Source of the DNA: Candidatus Brocadiia bacterium
GTDB lineage: Bacteria > Planctomycetota > MHYJ01 > JACQXL01
DNA: 6,435 nucleotides
Direction: 5' to 3'
Assembly (NCBI GenBank): GCA_020062035.1
Contig: JAGUXD010000136.1
Span: forward strand, 1 to 6,435
This document shows positions 1 through 6,290 of this stretch, one piece after another (positions within the stretch are counted from its first letter, which is position 1; each line of letters starts with the position of its first letter). The notes beneath the pieces were generated by a model. That model did not search any database and had not been told where the DNA came from. It saw only the letters and a list, made by a program, of their open reading frames with translations. A program made the translations under genes and the position numbers.

Positions 1-209
1 AATTTAGCACTTGTAAAGAAATATATAACTATACATATAATTAGTAATTTAATTAGAGCAAACCCTATGATAAGAAAAGTTCTTGGCGGGAAGGACAGAT
101 ACTTGGCAGCTATTTTCCAGGTAGCAAAAGGATAAAAGCCGACGAGGACCCCGATAATAAAATTGAGTCCTGCTATGGCGGGATTACCAATAGTCCAGTC
201 CCATAACAT
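1..209 (-). CDS. Small membrane protein, N-terminal part (runs off left edge)
   Basis: An open frame starts at the ATG at 209-207 and stays open for 69 codons to the edge of the window, so the C-terminus is not seen. The product has two strongly hydrophobic stretches, at about residues 7-29 and 44-65, joined by a short loop with Lys, Tyr, Pro-Pro and Arg. This is a typical two-helix start of an inner-membrane protein, with no obvious cleavable signal peptide. The start lies only four bases beyond the stop codon of the aldolase gene. I see no strong Shine-Dalgarno sequence, so translation may be coupled to the upstream gene. I do not recognise the family. A transporter subunit or a small membrane protein of unknown role would both fit. 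That the frame is coding is an inference from the intact hydrophobic pattern and the tight operon spacing. Confidence 0.6.
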   Translation of the reverse strand, partial: MLWDWTIGNPAIAGLNFIIGVLVGFYPFATWKIAAKYLSFPPRTFLIIGFALIKLLIICIVIYFFTSAK

Positions 210-213
210 AATC

Positions 214-1005
214 TTATGTTTGCCTATTTGCAGATAATTTCTTAAACAGTTTATATGCTTCTTGGGCAGATGTATTTTTATGGACTATCTCGCGCACTGC
301 CTGAATCATTGCTACCGGGTAATCAGATTGCCAGATATTTCTTCCCATATCTACGCCAAACGCTCCGTGTTTAATAGAGTCATAAGTGAGTTGGAGCGCT
401 TCTTTTTCTTCTATTTTTTTACCACCAGCAACTACAATCGGAACCGGGCAACCGCTGACAACTTCCTCAAAGTTCTCACAATAATAGGTCTTTACCATAT
501 GAGCACCTAATTCAGCCGCAATCCGACAGCACAGACTCAGATAGCGCGCATCCCGTGCCATTTCTTTACCTACTGCGGTTACTGCCAAGACAGGTATCCC
601 GTATTCCTCTGCCTCATTTACTAGGGTGCATAGGTTAGACAAAGTTTCTTTTTCGTGTTCAGAGCCGACAAAGATAGAAAGCGCTACTCCAACTGCATTA
701 AGACGGATTGCATCTTTGATTGAGGTTGTAATTATCTCATTAGAAAGTTTGCCTAAAATACTTGTGCCACCTGAGACCCGCAACACAATTGGCACATTAG
801 CAGAGGCATCAACCGAGGTTCGCAAAATACCACGGGTCAACATCAGTGAGTCAGCATAATGCACTAATGGCGCAATCGTCTGACGGGCATTTTCCAGTTT
901 GGTAGTAGGTCCAAGGAAATAACCGTGGTCCACTGCCAGCATTACTGTTCGTCCGGTTGCCGGTTTTATTATTTGCGAGAGCCTATTTTTTAATCCCCAA
1001 TCCAT
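214..1005 (-). CDS. lsrF: LsrF-like class I aldolase/thiolase (DeoC/FbaB/LsrF superfamily)
   Basis: The 263-residue protein reads closely along E. coli LsrF, the thiolase acting on phosphorylated 3-hydroxy-2,4-pentanedione in AI-2 breakdown. Recalled landmarks present are the DWG start, VMLAVDHGYF near residue 21, LTRGILR near 56, VKTYY at 171-175, VPIVVAGGKK at 188-197 and GVDMGRNIWQSD at 217-228. By that alignment K172 is the Schiff-base lysine, and the last two motifs form the phosphate-binding end of the TIM barrel. It lacks the roughly 30-residue N-terminal extension of the E. coli enzyme. The ATG is supported by a strong AAGGAGGGG site just upstream. It is the third gene of the minus-strand unit, after a zinc dehydrogenase and an unrecognised protein. 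No lsrK, lsrR, lsrG or AI-2 transporter is visible, so the substrate may not be AI-2-derived. Related enzymes are fructose-bisphosphate aldolases and archaeal aminoshikimate-type synthases. Fold and chemistry are confident; substrate is uncertain. Confidence 0.88.
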   Translation of the reverse strand: MDWGLKNRLSQIIKPATGRTVMLAVDHGYFLGPTTKLENARQTIAPLVHYADSLMLTRGILRTSVDASANVPIVLRVSGGTSILGKLSNEIITTSIKDAIRLNAVGVALSIFVGSEHEKETLSNLCTLVNEAEEYGIPVLAVTAVGKEMARDARYLSLCCRIAAELGAHMVKTYYCENFEEVVSGCPVPIVVAGGKKIEEKEALQLTYDSIKHGAFGVDMGRNIWQSDYPVAMIQAVREIVHKNTSAQEAYKLFKKLSANRQT

Positions 1006-1010
1006 AACAT

Positions 1011-1019
1011 CCCCTCCTT
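1011..1019 (-). promoter_or_regulatory. Strong ribosome binding site of the LsrF-like gene
   Basis: Read on the minus strand, AAGGAGGGG lies five bases upstream of the ATG at 1005. It is one of the two best Shine-Dalgarno sequences in the window and fixes the start, which excludes an LsrF-like N-terminal extension. It also implies that this gene can be translated independently of the gene before it. Confidence 0.8.
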
Positions 1020-1044
1020 TTTTTACTCATTTCCTTAGTAAAAA
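1020..1044 (-). repeat. Inverted repeat (8 bp arms) directly before the lsrF-like ribosome site
   Basis: On the minus strand TTTTTACT (1044-1037) and AGTAAAAA (1027-1020) are perfect complements separated by nine bases. The 3' arm ends two bases before the GGAGG. In mRNA it could form an AU-rich hairpin beside the Shine-Dalgarno sequence and so influence translation or RNA stability. It is A/T-only except for one C:G pair, so chance is a serious alternative. Confidence 0.3.
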
Positions 1045-1047
1045 TGT

Positions 1048-1082
1048 AACTATTCACCTTGCCTGTCACCCAACTATTTACC
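1048..1082. repeat. Tandem 11-bp imperfect direct repeat in the leader of the lsrF-like gene
   Basis: AACTATTCACC (1048-1058) and AACTATTTACC (1072-1082) match at 10 of 11 positions, with starts 24 bp apart. They lie in the gap between the unrecognised gene and the LsrF-like gene. Two similar sites a little over two helical turns apart could be a binding site for a dimeric regulator of an internal promoter. No clear promoter accompanies them, so this is tentative. Confidence 0.2.
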
Positions 1083-1092
1083 AAGGTCTCTT

Positions 1093-2430
1093 TTAAGCAT
1101 TTCCTGAATAAGCCGGGTTCATTATCTTACCGGCGAGTTGACGTGCTTCAGTAGCAAAATCACGATACGCCCGGCTCTCAGATATCTCTATGGCTTGGGC
1201 AGACTTTTCTAATATCTCAGAACAGAAACGATAGGCGCCTTTTAATAGATTACTCGCTGGTGGCGGTGCGGATGTATCAGAGCGGGTAATTTTGCCTCTC
1301 TTATCATCTGCCATCACAGTAATCATTGCGAATGAGGAATGCATAAGCAGTTCTGCGAGGTAGTAGTCTAAGGCTGGACGCTCCCAGGGACACTTCGCCT
1401 CCAGCCGATAATGCTTCCAGTTCCGGTCAAAGGCATTGAGTAATTTCATAACGAACTCATGAAATTCCTTAAAGACCGGATATTTCTCAAAAAAGAGGTC
1501 CCGAGTTTCGTGAGTATTCCAACGACTAATCTCAGGCAGAGACGCCTGCCAAGGTTCTGTTTTATTAGATGCTTCGTCTATTTCTGATGTCAGATTATCA
1601 TTATCGTCATCCTCAGAATATATCATTGGCATATCGGCTATTTCGAGATAATCTTCTGGTTTTTTCTCGTCCCAGAGGTTTTCAAGTTTCTGTTGTAGTT
1701 GTTCGCGTTCGTAGGCGTCACAATTGCGTTCCAGCAAACGAGCGGTGGACATCCTTTCCCTCTTAATTCCTATCTTTATTGACCTCTGGCTGAGCCCGTA
1801 TCTCTCCACATATCTGAGCAAGGGAGATTGTTGGAGTAACTGATACCAGAAATGCATGCACCAGCTCTTTTCGTTCCATTTATTCGCTTCTTCAGGAGAA
1901 CTTTCAGGCGGCCATCTGGAACGCTCTACGAAATCCAGTAGGTAGGTGGAGATAATCCAGAGGTCAAGAAAAAACCATTGCATATCCCTCTTAAACCTGA
2001 TTTTAGGATCCCTCCATTGCTTCAGGGCTGTCCTGATAGAACGAATGGCATTTAGCATTGTTTTTTCAGGGACCCAAGGATAGATATCAGTGTCCTTTCC
2101 ATCATAATATTCCCACGGGTTATCCAGATATAGACGCATCGTAGAAAGGACTTTAGTAGTGGAGTCAAGCAGCAGAATGACCAAGTCGTATGTCCCGGCA
2201 GACGAATATAACCCATGGATATCGTTCTGGAGCCGGCTGAGAATAACCGGAATGAGACACTGAAACCGTTCAATAGAATCAAATAGAGCGAGGGGATTAT
2301 CATCTAAATCCAGTTTCAGCATTGCCATATCAAATACGATGTCGTCAGAATCGTAATTATTCCATGCGGTTAATTCGGCCATCAAATTTATTCTTGCCTG
2401 TTCGTATCCCTGTAATTTTGCTGTATTCAT
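1093..2430 (-). CDS. Unrecognised tryptophan-rich cytoplasmic protein, 445 residues
   Basis: I do not recognise this protein. It is 445 residues long, apparently soluble, with no signal peptide and no convincing membrane segment. It contains 15 tryptophans (about 3.4%), far above a usual bacterial protein, mostly in amphipathic helix-like stretches such as residues 117-173 and 185-196. An acidic, low-complexity linker at about 270-293, with the run EDDDNDN, separates a longer N-terminal part from a C-terminal part that again has Trp- and Tyr-rich helices around 335-370. A Pro-Pro-Pro turn sits near 389-391. I see no nucleotide-binding loop, metal cluster or known catalytic motif. The frame also opens at a TTG at 2463 that overlaps the dehydrogenase, but the ATG at 2430 has AGAGAGG seven bases upstream and avoids the overlap. 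Position between a dehydrogenase and an aldolase suggests it serves the same pathway, which is inference only. Confidence 0.8.
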   Translation of the reverse strand: MNTAKLQGYEQARINLMAELTAWNNYDSDDIVFDMAMLKLDLDDNPLALFDSIERFQCLIPVILSRLQNDIHGLYSSAGTYDLVILLLDSTTKVLSTMRLYLDNPWEYYDGKDTDIYPWVPEKTMLNAIRSIRTALKQWRDPKIRFKRDMQWFFLDLWIISTYLLDFVERSRWPPESSPEEANKWNEKSWCMHFWYQLLQQSPLLRYVERYGLSQRSIKIGIKRERMSTARLLERNCDAYEREQLQQKLENLWDEKKPEDYLEIADMPMIYSEDDDNDNLTSEIDEASNKTEPWQASLPEISRWNTHETRDLFFEKYPVFKEFHEFVMKLLNAFDRNWKHYRLEAKCPWERPALDYYLAELLMHSSFAMITVMADDKRGKITRSDTSAPPPASNLLKGAYRFCSEILEKSAQAIEISESRAYRDFATEARQLAGKIMNPAYSGNA

Positions 2431-2437
2431 TGTTCTG

Positions 2438-2444
2438 CCTCTCT
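2438..2444 (-). promoter_or_regulatory. Ribosome binding site deciding the start of the 445-residue protein
   Basis: AGAGAGG on the minus strand, seven bases before the ATG at 2430, favours this start over an in-frame TTG at 2463 that would overlap the dehydrogenase gene by 17 bases. The site lies just past the dehydrogenase stop codon, as expected for two neighbouring genes in one mRNA. Confidence 0.6.
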
Positions 2445-2446
2445 TT

Positions 2447-3469
2447 TCATTTCTGCGGCTCAATAATTATTTTTATAGAATTTTCCGGATTGGCTGTCAA
2501 CTGAAATCCTTTTGCGGTCTCTGCCAGGGCAAACCGATGAGTAATCATATCTTTGACCACGACTTTATGGGAACGAATTAACTCCAACGCCGAAAGGTGG
2601 TCAGATTGACTTCCTGCATACGAAGATATCAGGGTTATTTCATTGCGAAAGAATAGTTTTCTTATCGGCATCATGATTTCTTCTTCAGCAGGTGAAGCGA
2701 ATAATAAAATTGTTCCGCCTCTTTCAACTGAATCCAGTGCTTGTTTTACGGCACTTCTTGGTCCGGCGCAGAGAATTACCATATCGGCTAACCTGCCTTG
2801 ATTTTCCTGCTTTAAGCGGGATGGAATATCTTCATTTGCATTGATAACAACTTGCGCACCGAAACGTTTTGCGGCATTCAACCTGTATTGATTAATATCA
2901 GTGGCAAAGACCTTACCTGCACCTGAGGCAACAGCAGATTTAATATGTAAGAGCCCGGCGATACCACTGCCGATGACAATTACACTTTGCCTCGGTTTTA
3001 ATCCAGATAATCTTTGACCGCGTAAGACACAGGCTAATGGCTCAATAAAAGTTGCTTCCTCAAATGAGACATCATCAGACAATCTAAAAACGCCACGGTC
3101 AACATTAATCGCAGGCAAACGAACATATTCTGCAAAACCACCTGGATAGAAATTGGTCTGTCTGAGGGTATCACAGACCGTATGATGACCATTCAGGCAA
3201 TAATGACAGGTATTACAAGGGACATGGTGAGCCGCAGCAATACGGTCGCCTTTTTTATAATTAACACCGCTCCCGACTTCTTCTACGACACCGGCGATTT
3301 CGTGACCCAGCACCAACGGTGACTTTTTGAGACGATACCATTCCAAGACATCACTGCCGCAGATACCGCTTGCCTCTACACGCATTACTAATTCACCGGG
3401 ACCGGGCTTCGGCTCAGGCGTTTCCTCCAGACGGATGTCTTTATTGTTGTAATACATTGCGACACGCAT
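2447..3469 (-). CDS. Zinc-dependent alcohol/polyol dehydrogenase (medium-chain family)
   Basis: This 340-residue protein is a complete medium-chain dehydrogenase of the sorbitol/threonine dehydrogenase type, which oxidises a secondary hydroxyl to a ketone with a nicotinamide cofactor. The GroES-like N-terminal domain carries the catalytic zinc ligands C37 (in GICGSD), H56-E57 (GHE) and E143 (in FIEP). The structural zinc lobe has C85, C88, C91 and C99. The Rossmann domain has GSGIAG at 167-172, and an acidic residue, D191, at the end of the second strand, which favours NAD over NADP. The ATG at 3469 is the first possible one, since TAA occurs in frame three codons earlier; a GGAG lies 12 bases upstream, a long spacing. 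It is the first gene of the minus-strand unit. The substrate cannot be named; sorbitol-, threonine- and inositol-type dehydrogenases share these motifs. Confidence 0.92.
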   Translation of the reverse strand: MRVAMYYNNKDIRLEETPEPKPGPGELVMRVEASGICGSDVLEWYRLKKSPLVLGHEIAGVVEEVGSGVNYKKGDRIAAAHHVPCNTCHYCLNGHHTVCDTLRQTNFYPGGFAEYVRLPAINVDRGVFRLSDDVSFEEATFIEPLACVLRGQRLSGLKPRQSVIVIGSGIAGLLHIKSAVASGAGKVFATDINQYRLNAAKRFGAQVVINANEDIPSRLKQENQGRLADMVILCAGPRSAVKQALDSVERGGTILLFASPAEEEIMMPIRKLFFRNEITLISSYAGSQSDHLSALELIRSHKVVVKDMITHRFALAETAKGFQLTANPENSIKIIIEPQK

Positions 3470-3524
3470 TAGAGGTTAAATCTCCATAAAAGCAACCATT
3501 GGGTCCTTACGAAGTTTTCAGGGA

Positions 3525-3553
3525 TTTTATTTCATTTTATTTGACTTTATAAT
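3525..3553 (+). promoter_or_regulatory. Candidate promoter for tRNA-fMet and downstream genes
   Basis: A perfect TATAAT at 3548-3553 lies about 60 bases before the tRNA, but the hexamer 17 bases upstream (TTTTAT, 3525-3530) is poor. A TTGACT at 3541-3546 is a better -35 hexamer, yet has no good partner at 16-18 bases; TATAAC at 3561 is only 14 away. A promoter is needed here because the left unit points the other way. The exact site is uncertain, and it lies just beside the minus-strand candidate. Confidence 0.3.
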
Positions 3554-3556
3554 AAT

Positions 3557-3585
3557 ATGATATAACATTTGTAAGTATAAGGCAA
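3557..3585 (-). promoter_or_regulatory. Candidate sigma70-type promoter for the dehydrogenase unit
   Basis: On the minus strand TTGCCT (3585-3580) is followed after 17 bases by TATCAT (3562-3557), each four or five matches to consensus at optimal spacing. Transcription would begin near 3550 and give a leader of about 80 bases. The surrounding DNA is very AT-rich, so chance matches are likely. Confidence 0.35.
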
Positions 3586-3613
3586 TAATTTATTTAATCT
3601 GTGGCTAAAAAAT

Positions 3614-3687
3614 CGCGGGGTAGAGCAGCCCGGTAGCTCGCAAGGCTCATAACCTTGAGGTCGTGGGTTCAAATCCCACCCCCGCTA
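3614..3687 (+). tRNA. Initiator tRNA-fMet (CAU anticodon)
   Basis: A full 74-base cloverleaf is visible. The acceptor arm is 3614-3620 with 3680-3686, the D stem GAGC/GCTC, the anticodon loop CTCATAA at 3646-3652 with CAU at 3648-3650, the T stem GTGGG/CCCAC, and the discriminator A at 3687. CCA is not encoded and must be added by the nucleotidyltransferase. Initiator marks are the unpaired 1:72 position (C1 against U72), the A11:U24 pair in the D stem and the D loop AGCCCGGTA, nearly that of E. coli tRNA-fMet. Two points differ from E. coli: U72 replaces A72, and the anticodon stem is CAAGG/CCTTG, so A29:U41 replaces one of the three consecutive G:C pairs. A gene for a small membrane protein starts 26 bases downstream with no evident terminator, so co-transcription is likely. 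Confidence 0.95.
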
Positions 3688-3696
3688 TTTTTCTTA

Positions 3697-3703
3697 AAGG
3701 AGG
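3697..3703 (+). promoter_or_regulatory. Strong ribosome binding site of the 77-residue protein
   Basis: AAGGAGG lies nine bases before the ATG at 3713 and nine bases after the last base of the tRNA. Such a good site in so small a gap is the main evidence that the short frame downstream is a real gene. Confidence 0.75.
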
Positions 3704-3712
3704 CGTCCGTTT

Positions 3713-3946
3713 ATGGGTTTTCTTACAATTCTTGCTCTTGCCATAAGTAGTATCGTAATACTGATTACCCTTGGTAAACTTAGTCGTCAACTTGATAAAA
3801 TTACTACGATACTCAATAGTATGGATAGGAAATTGACCTACTTCCACTCCATAGAAGACAGTAAGATTATTCAATCCCAAAGTCAACTTCACGATTTGAT
3901 AAAGGAAGTTAAGACAATAAAACATGATATAGATTGGAAAGGTTAA
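3713..3946 (+). CDS. Small single-pass membrane protein with coiled-coil-like tail
   Basis: This 77-residue protein begins with a hydrophobic helix at about residues 3-20, followed by a basic, then mixed-charge segment (about 21-77) with hydrophobic residues spaced as in a coiled coil or long amphipathic helix. The likely topology is one membrane anchor with the tail in the cytoplasm. It resembles small anchored proteins of the DUF948 kind in general shape only; I cannot assign a family. Translation is supported by a strong AAGGAGG nine bases upstream. Its stop codon lies two bases before the nadE start, so the two are probably translated together, and the tRNA precedes it in the same direction. 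A function linked to NAD synthesis is not implied by the sequence. Confidence 0.75.
   Translation: MGFLTILALAISSIVILITLGKLSRQLDKITTILNSMDRKLTYFHSIEDSKIIQSQSQLHDLIKEVKTIKHDIDWKG
3936..3942 (+). promoter_or_regulatory. Ribosome binding site deciding the nadE start
   Basis: GGAAAGG, six bases before the ATG at 3949, lies inside the last codons of the small upstream gene. It favours this ATG over an in-frame TTG at 3934 that overlaps the site itself. The protein then begins MFRIALAQ, as nitrilase-domain proteins usually do. Confidence 0.65.
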
Positions 3947-3948
3947 AA

Positions 3949-5592
3949 ATGTTTCGTATTGCCTTAGCCCAAATCAATTCTACAGTTGGTGATATCCGCA
4001 ACAACACCCGCAAAATCATATCCTATATTAAAAAGGCAAGAAATAGAATGGCTGATATCGTTATTTTTCCTGAACTTGCTATCACCGGCTATCCACCTGA
4101 AGACCTTCTTTATGTTCCTGAATTTATAAAATACAATTTATCCGCATTAGATGAGATTAGAAAATCCAGTCAAAGAATAAGTGTTATTGTCGGATTTGTC
4201 GGTGTTGATAAATCCGAATCTTTATACAACTCAGCCGCAATTATATCCAATCAAAAGGTCGTCGGCATTTATAATAAGACGCATCTGTCTAATTATGGAG
4301 TGTTTGATGAGAAACGATATTTCAGGCGGGGTAGAGAGCAATCTACTTTTCGGTTATTGAACACCTCTATCGGTGTAAATATCTGTGAAGATATCTGGGT
4401 GGATAACGGACCAATTGAAAAACAGGTAAAACAAGGCAAAGCAAGGATTATTATCAATATTAGTGCCTCACCATTCCATATCGGTAAATATCAGAAACGT
4501 TGCGAGATTCTTAGCCGAAGAGCCAGAAATAATAAAGTGTATATTGCCTATGTTAATCTTGTAGGCGGACAGGATGAATTGGTATTTGACGGTCGTTCAA
4601 TGGCATTTGACCCGAGTGGTCAAATTATAGCACGGGCAAAATCTTTTAATGAGGAGTTGTTCATAGTGGACATTCCGCTGAAGAAAAAGGACTTTACTTA
4701 TGTATTATTTGCCACCTGGAAATCACCTGAGGTAATTCAGGAGACCTATGAAGCGCTTAAATTAGGCCTGTCGGACTATGTTCGCAAGAATGGATTTCGC
4801 AAGGTTATTATCGGCTTGAGCGGCGGGATTGACTCGGCCCTTACTTCTCTCATTGCAGTTGATGCCTTAGGCAGAAACAATGTCTCAGGGCTTTATCTAC
4901 CAAGCCAGTTCTCTTCATCATTAAGTAATAGATGCACAGCGACCCTTACCAGAAACCTCGGTATAAAACTAATTACTATTCCTATTAACCACATCTATCA
5001 AAAATATCTAATGTGTCTTAAATTATCAAGAAAGACCATTACGCTCACCAATGAAAATCTGCAATCCCGCATCAGAGGCAATATTCTGATGGCATTATCT
5101 AACAAAACCGGCGCCCTTGTCCTGACCACCGGTAATAAAAGCGAACTTTCCACTGGCTATACTACATTATACGGTGATATGGCTGGCGGTTTTGCGCTAC
5201 TTAAAGATGTCCCTAAGACACTTGTCTATAAATTGGTATCATATGGTAATTATCTCTTTAGTAATAAGATAAATAAATTTCCCATCCCTGAAGAGATAAT
5301 CAAACGAGCACCAAGCGCGGAGTTAAAACCCAATCAGAAGGATTCTGATACCCTTCCTGAGTATGAGATACTTGACCCGATTTTACAGGCATATATAGAG
5401 GAAAACAAGAATCTTAAACAGATAGTAAAACAGACCGGGATTGCAGAGGAAGTTGTTTCTAAAGTAATGAGGATGGTAGATAGAAGCGAATACAAACGGC
5501 GACAATTTCCACCTGGTGTAAAAATTACGCCTTGTGCCTTTGGCAAAGACCGCCGATTTCCTATTACCAATAAGTTCTTCTTATCCCATTAG
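3949..5592 (+). CDS. nadE: Glutamine-dependent NAD(+) synthetase
   Basis: The enzyme makes NAD from nicotinic acid adenine dinucleotide, ATP and glutamine, the last step of NAD synthesis, in the cytoplasm. The 547-residue length is normal for the two-domain form. The N-terminal nitrilase-type glutaminase (about 1-260) has the triad E42 (in FPELAITGYPPEDL), K110 (before the NYGVFDEKRYF motif) and C146 (in GVNICEDIW). The C-terminal synthetase domain (about 265-547) has the ATP pyrophosphatase loop SGGIDSA at 291-297, the TTGNKSELSTGYTTLYGD motif at 393-410, SAELKPNQKD at 456-465 and FGKDRR at 531-536. Small departures from the usual pattern are FSSSLSNRCTAT at 321-332, where SSxxS...DA is common, and C529, where Arg usually precedes AFGKDRR. 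All main catalytic residues remain, so it should be active. It starts two bases after the small membrane gene and ends 23 bases before the convergent glutamine synthetase fragment. Confidence 0.97.
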   Translation: MFRIALAQINSTVGDIRNNTRKIISYIKKARNRMADIVIFPELAITGYPPEDLLYVPEFIKYNLSALDEIRKSSQRISVIVGFVGVDKSESLYNSAAIISNQKVVGIYNKTHLSNYGVFDEKRYFRRGREQSTFRLLNTSIGVNICEDIWVDNGPIEKQVKQGKARIIINISASPFHIGKYQKRCEILSRRARNNKVYIAYVNLVGGQDELVFDGRSMAFDPSGQIIARAKSFNEELFIVDIPLKKKDFTYVLFATWKSPEVIQETYEALKLGLSDYVRKNGFRKVIIGLSGGIDSALTSLIAVDALGRNNVSGLYLPSQFSSSLSNRCTATLTRNLGIKLITIPINHIYQKYLMCLKLSRKTITLTNENLQSRIRGNILMALSNKTGALVLTTGNKSELSTGYTTLYGDMAGGFALLKDVPKTLVYKLVSYGNYLFSNKINKFPIPEEIIKRAPSAELKPNQKDSDTLPEYEILDPILQAYIEENKNLKQIVKQTGIAEEVVSKVMRMVDRSEYKRRQFPPGVKITPCAFGKDRRFPITNKFFLSH

Positions 5593-5615
5593 AGAGTGTA
5601 AATCTGTGTCCTATA

Positions 5616-6290
5616 TTATGCACAATGAATATATTCAGCGACTAATTTCTTGATTTCTTCTTTCTTACCGAATAATTTCTTGCTCAGATTCTTGTCATTG
5701 TAACTCTTAAGTTTCCTTGCCACTCCGTTAATTACAATAGGAGAAAAAACACCGTTTTTTTCATAAATCTTGCGGTCTTTTAATAGATTGTCAGCCGATT
5801 CCCAACAAGAAGCCGGTAATTGCGGAAGATTTTTCTGTATCTTCTTATGCTCGGCAGAGAAGATATTTACATCCACATATAATTTATCAGATAATGTCAA
5901 TGCATCTTTCATTTCTAATCCATGTCGAGCAGCCACAGCCAAACCGGCAAGTAAAAGATGAATATTAGCCGAGCCATCAGAACTACGAAATTCCACTGTC
6001 TGACTATCCGCAACATCAGAACATTTCCCTATCTCATATGGATTAGCATCTCTTACCATATCATTCACATTTAGCCATCCCAATGGAACCCTCACTAATA
6101 CGGAACGGTTTCTGTCACCCCAGCAAATATTGGTCGGTGCCTCTTGATGCGGCACTAATCTTAAGTAGGAAATAGGAACAGTATTGCCAAAGGCGGTCAG
6201 TGATAGAGCCAGACTCAGATAACCGGCAATAATCTTTTTGGCTGTCTCGCCCAGAGCGTTTGCTTTAATCATTATACTTGAGTTTGGCAA
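5616..6290 (-). pseudogene. Glutamine synthetase, C-terminal fragment (5' end missing)
   Basis: The frame encodes about 224 residues matching only the C-terminal part of glutamine synthetase. Visible family motifs are FGNTVPISYLRLVPHQEAP at 34-52 (the NPTVNSYKRLVP-EAP region), the arginine-rich GDRNRSVLVRVP at 58-69, and VEFRSSDGSAN at 99-109 with the catalytic-type ExR pattern. The style (SYLRLVP, long C-terminal helical tail) resembles the roughly 500-residue Bacteroidetes-like synthetases as I recall them, more than classical GlnA. The N-terminal grasp domain and the metal-binding ExE and HxHxS regions are absent. The frame opens only at a TTG (6290) or an ATG at 6272, without a ribosome site, and TAA occurs in frame at 6296-6294. 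None of the three upstream frames to the edge of the window looks like synthetase. The remaining sequence has no internal stop, so the loss may be recent. It could not be an active synthetase alone. Confidence 0.75.

Noticed and set aside
262..859. Two plus-strand open frames (262-510 and 626-859)
   Set aside because: Both are antisense to the strongly supported LsrF-like gene, have no good ribosome site and show no recognisable protein pattern.
1569..2504. Open frames at 1569-1766 (+), 2052-2303 (-) and 2322-2504 (+)
   Set aside because: They lie within or across the 445-residue gene in other frames, without ribosome sites; the 445-codon frame has consistent spacing with its neighbours and a plausible start.
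3647..3925. Open frame on the minus strand of 92 codons, ending in GVGFEPTTSRL
   Set aside because: The C-terminal end is the familiar false translation of the strand opposite a tRNA gene, and the rest is antisense to the small membrane protein, with no ribosome site.
5593..5615. Bidirectional terminator between convergent nadE and the synthetase fragment
   Set aside because: The 23-base gap and its flanks show no hairpin followed by a T run on either strand.
5334..5961. Open frames at 5334-5570 (-) and 5770-5961 (+)
   Set aside because: The first is antisense to the conserved end of nadE, the second antisense to the glutamine synthetase fragment.
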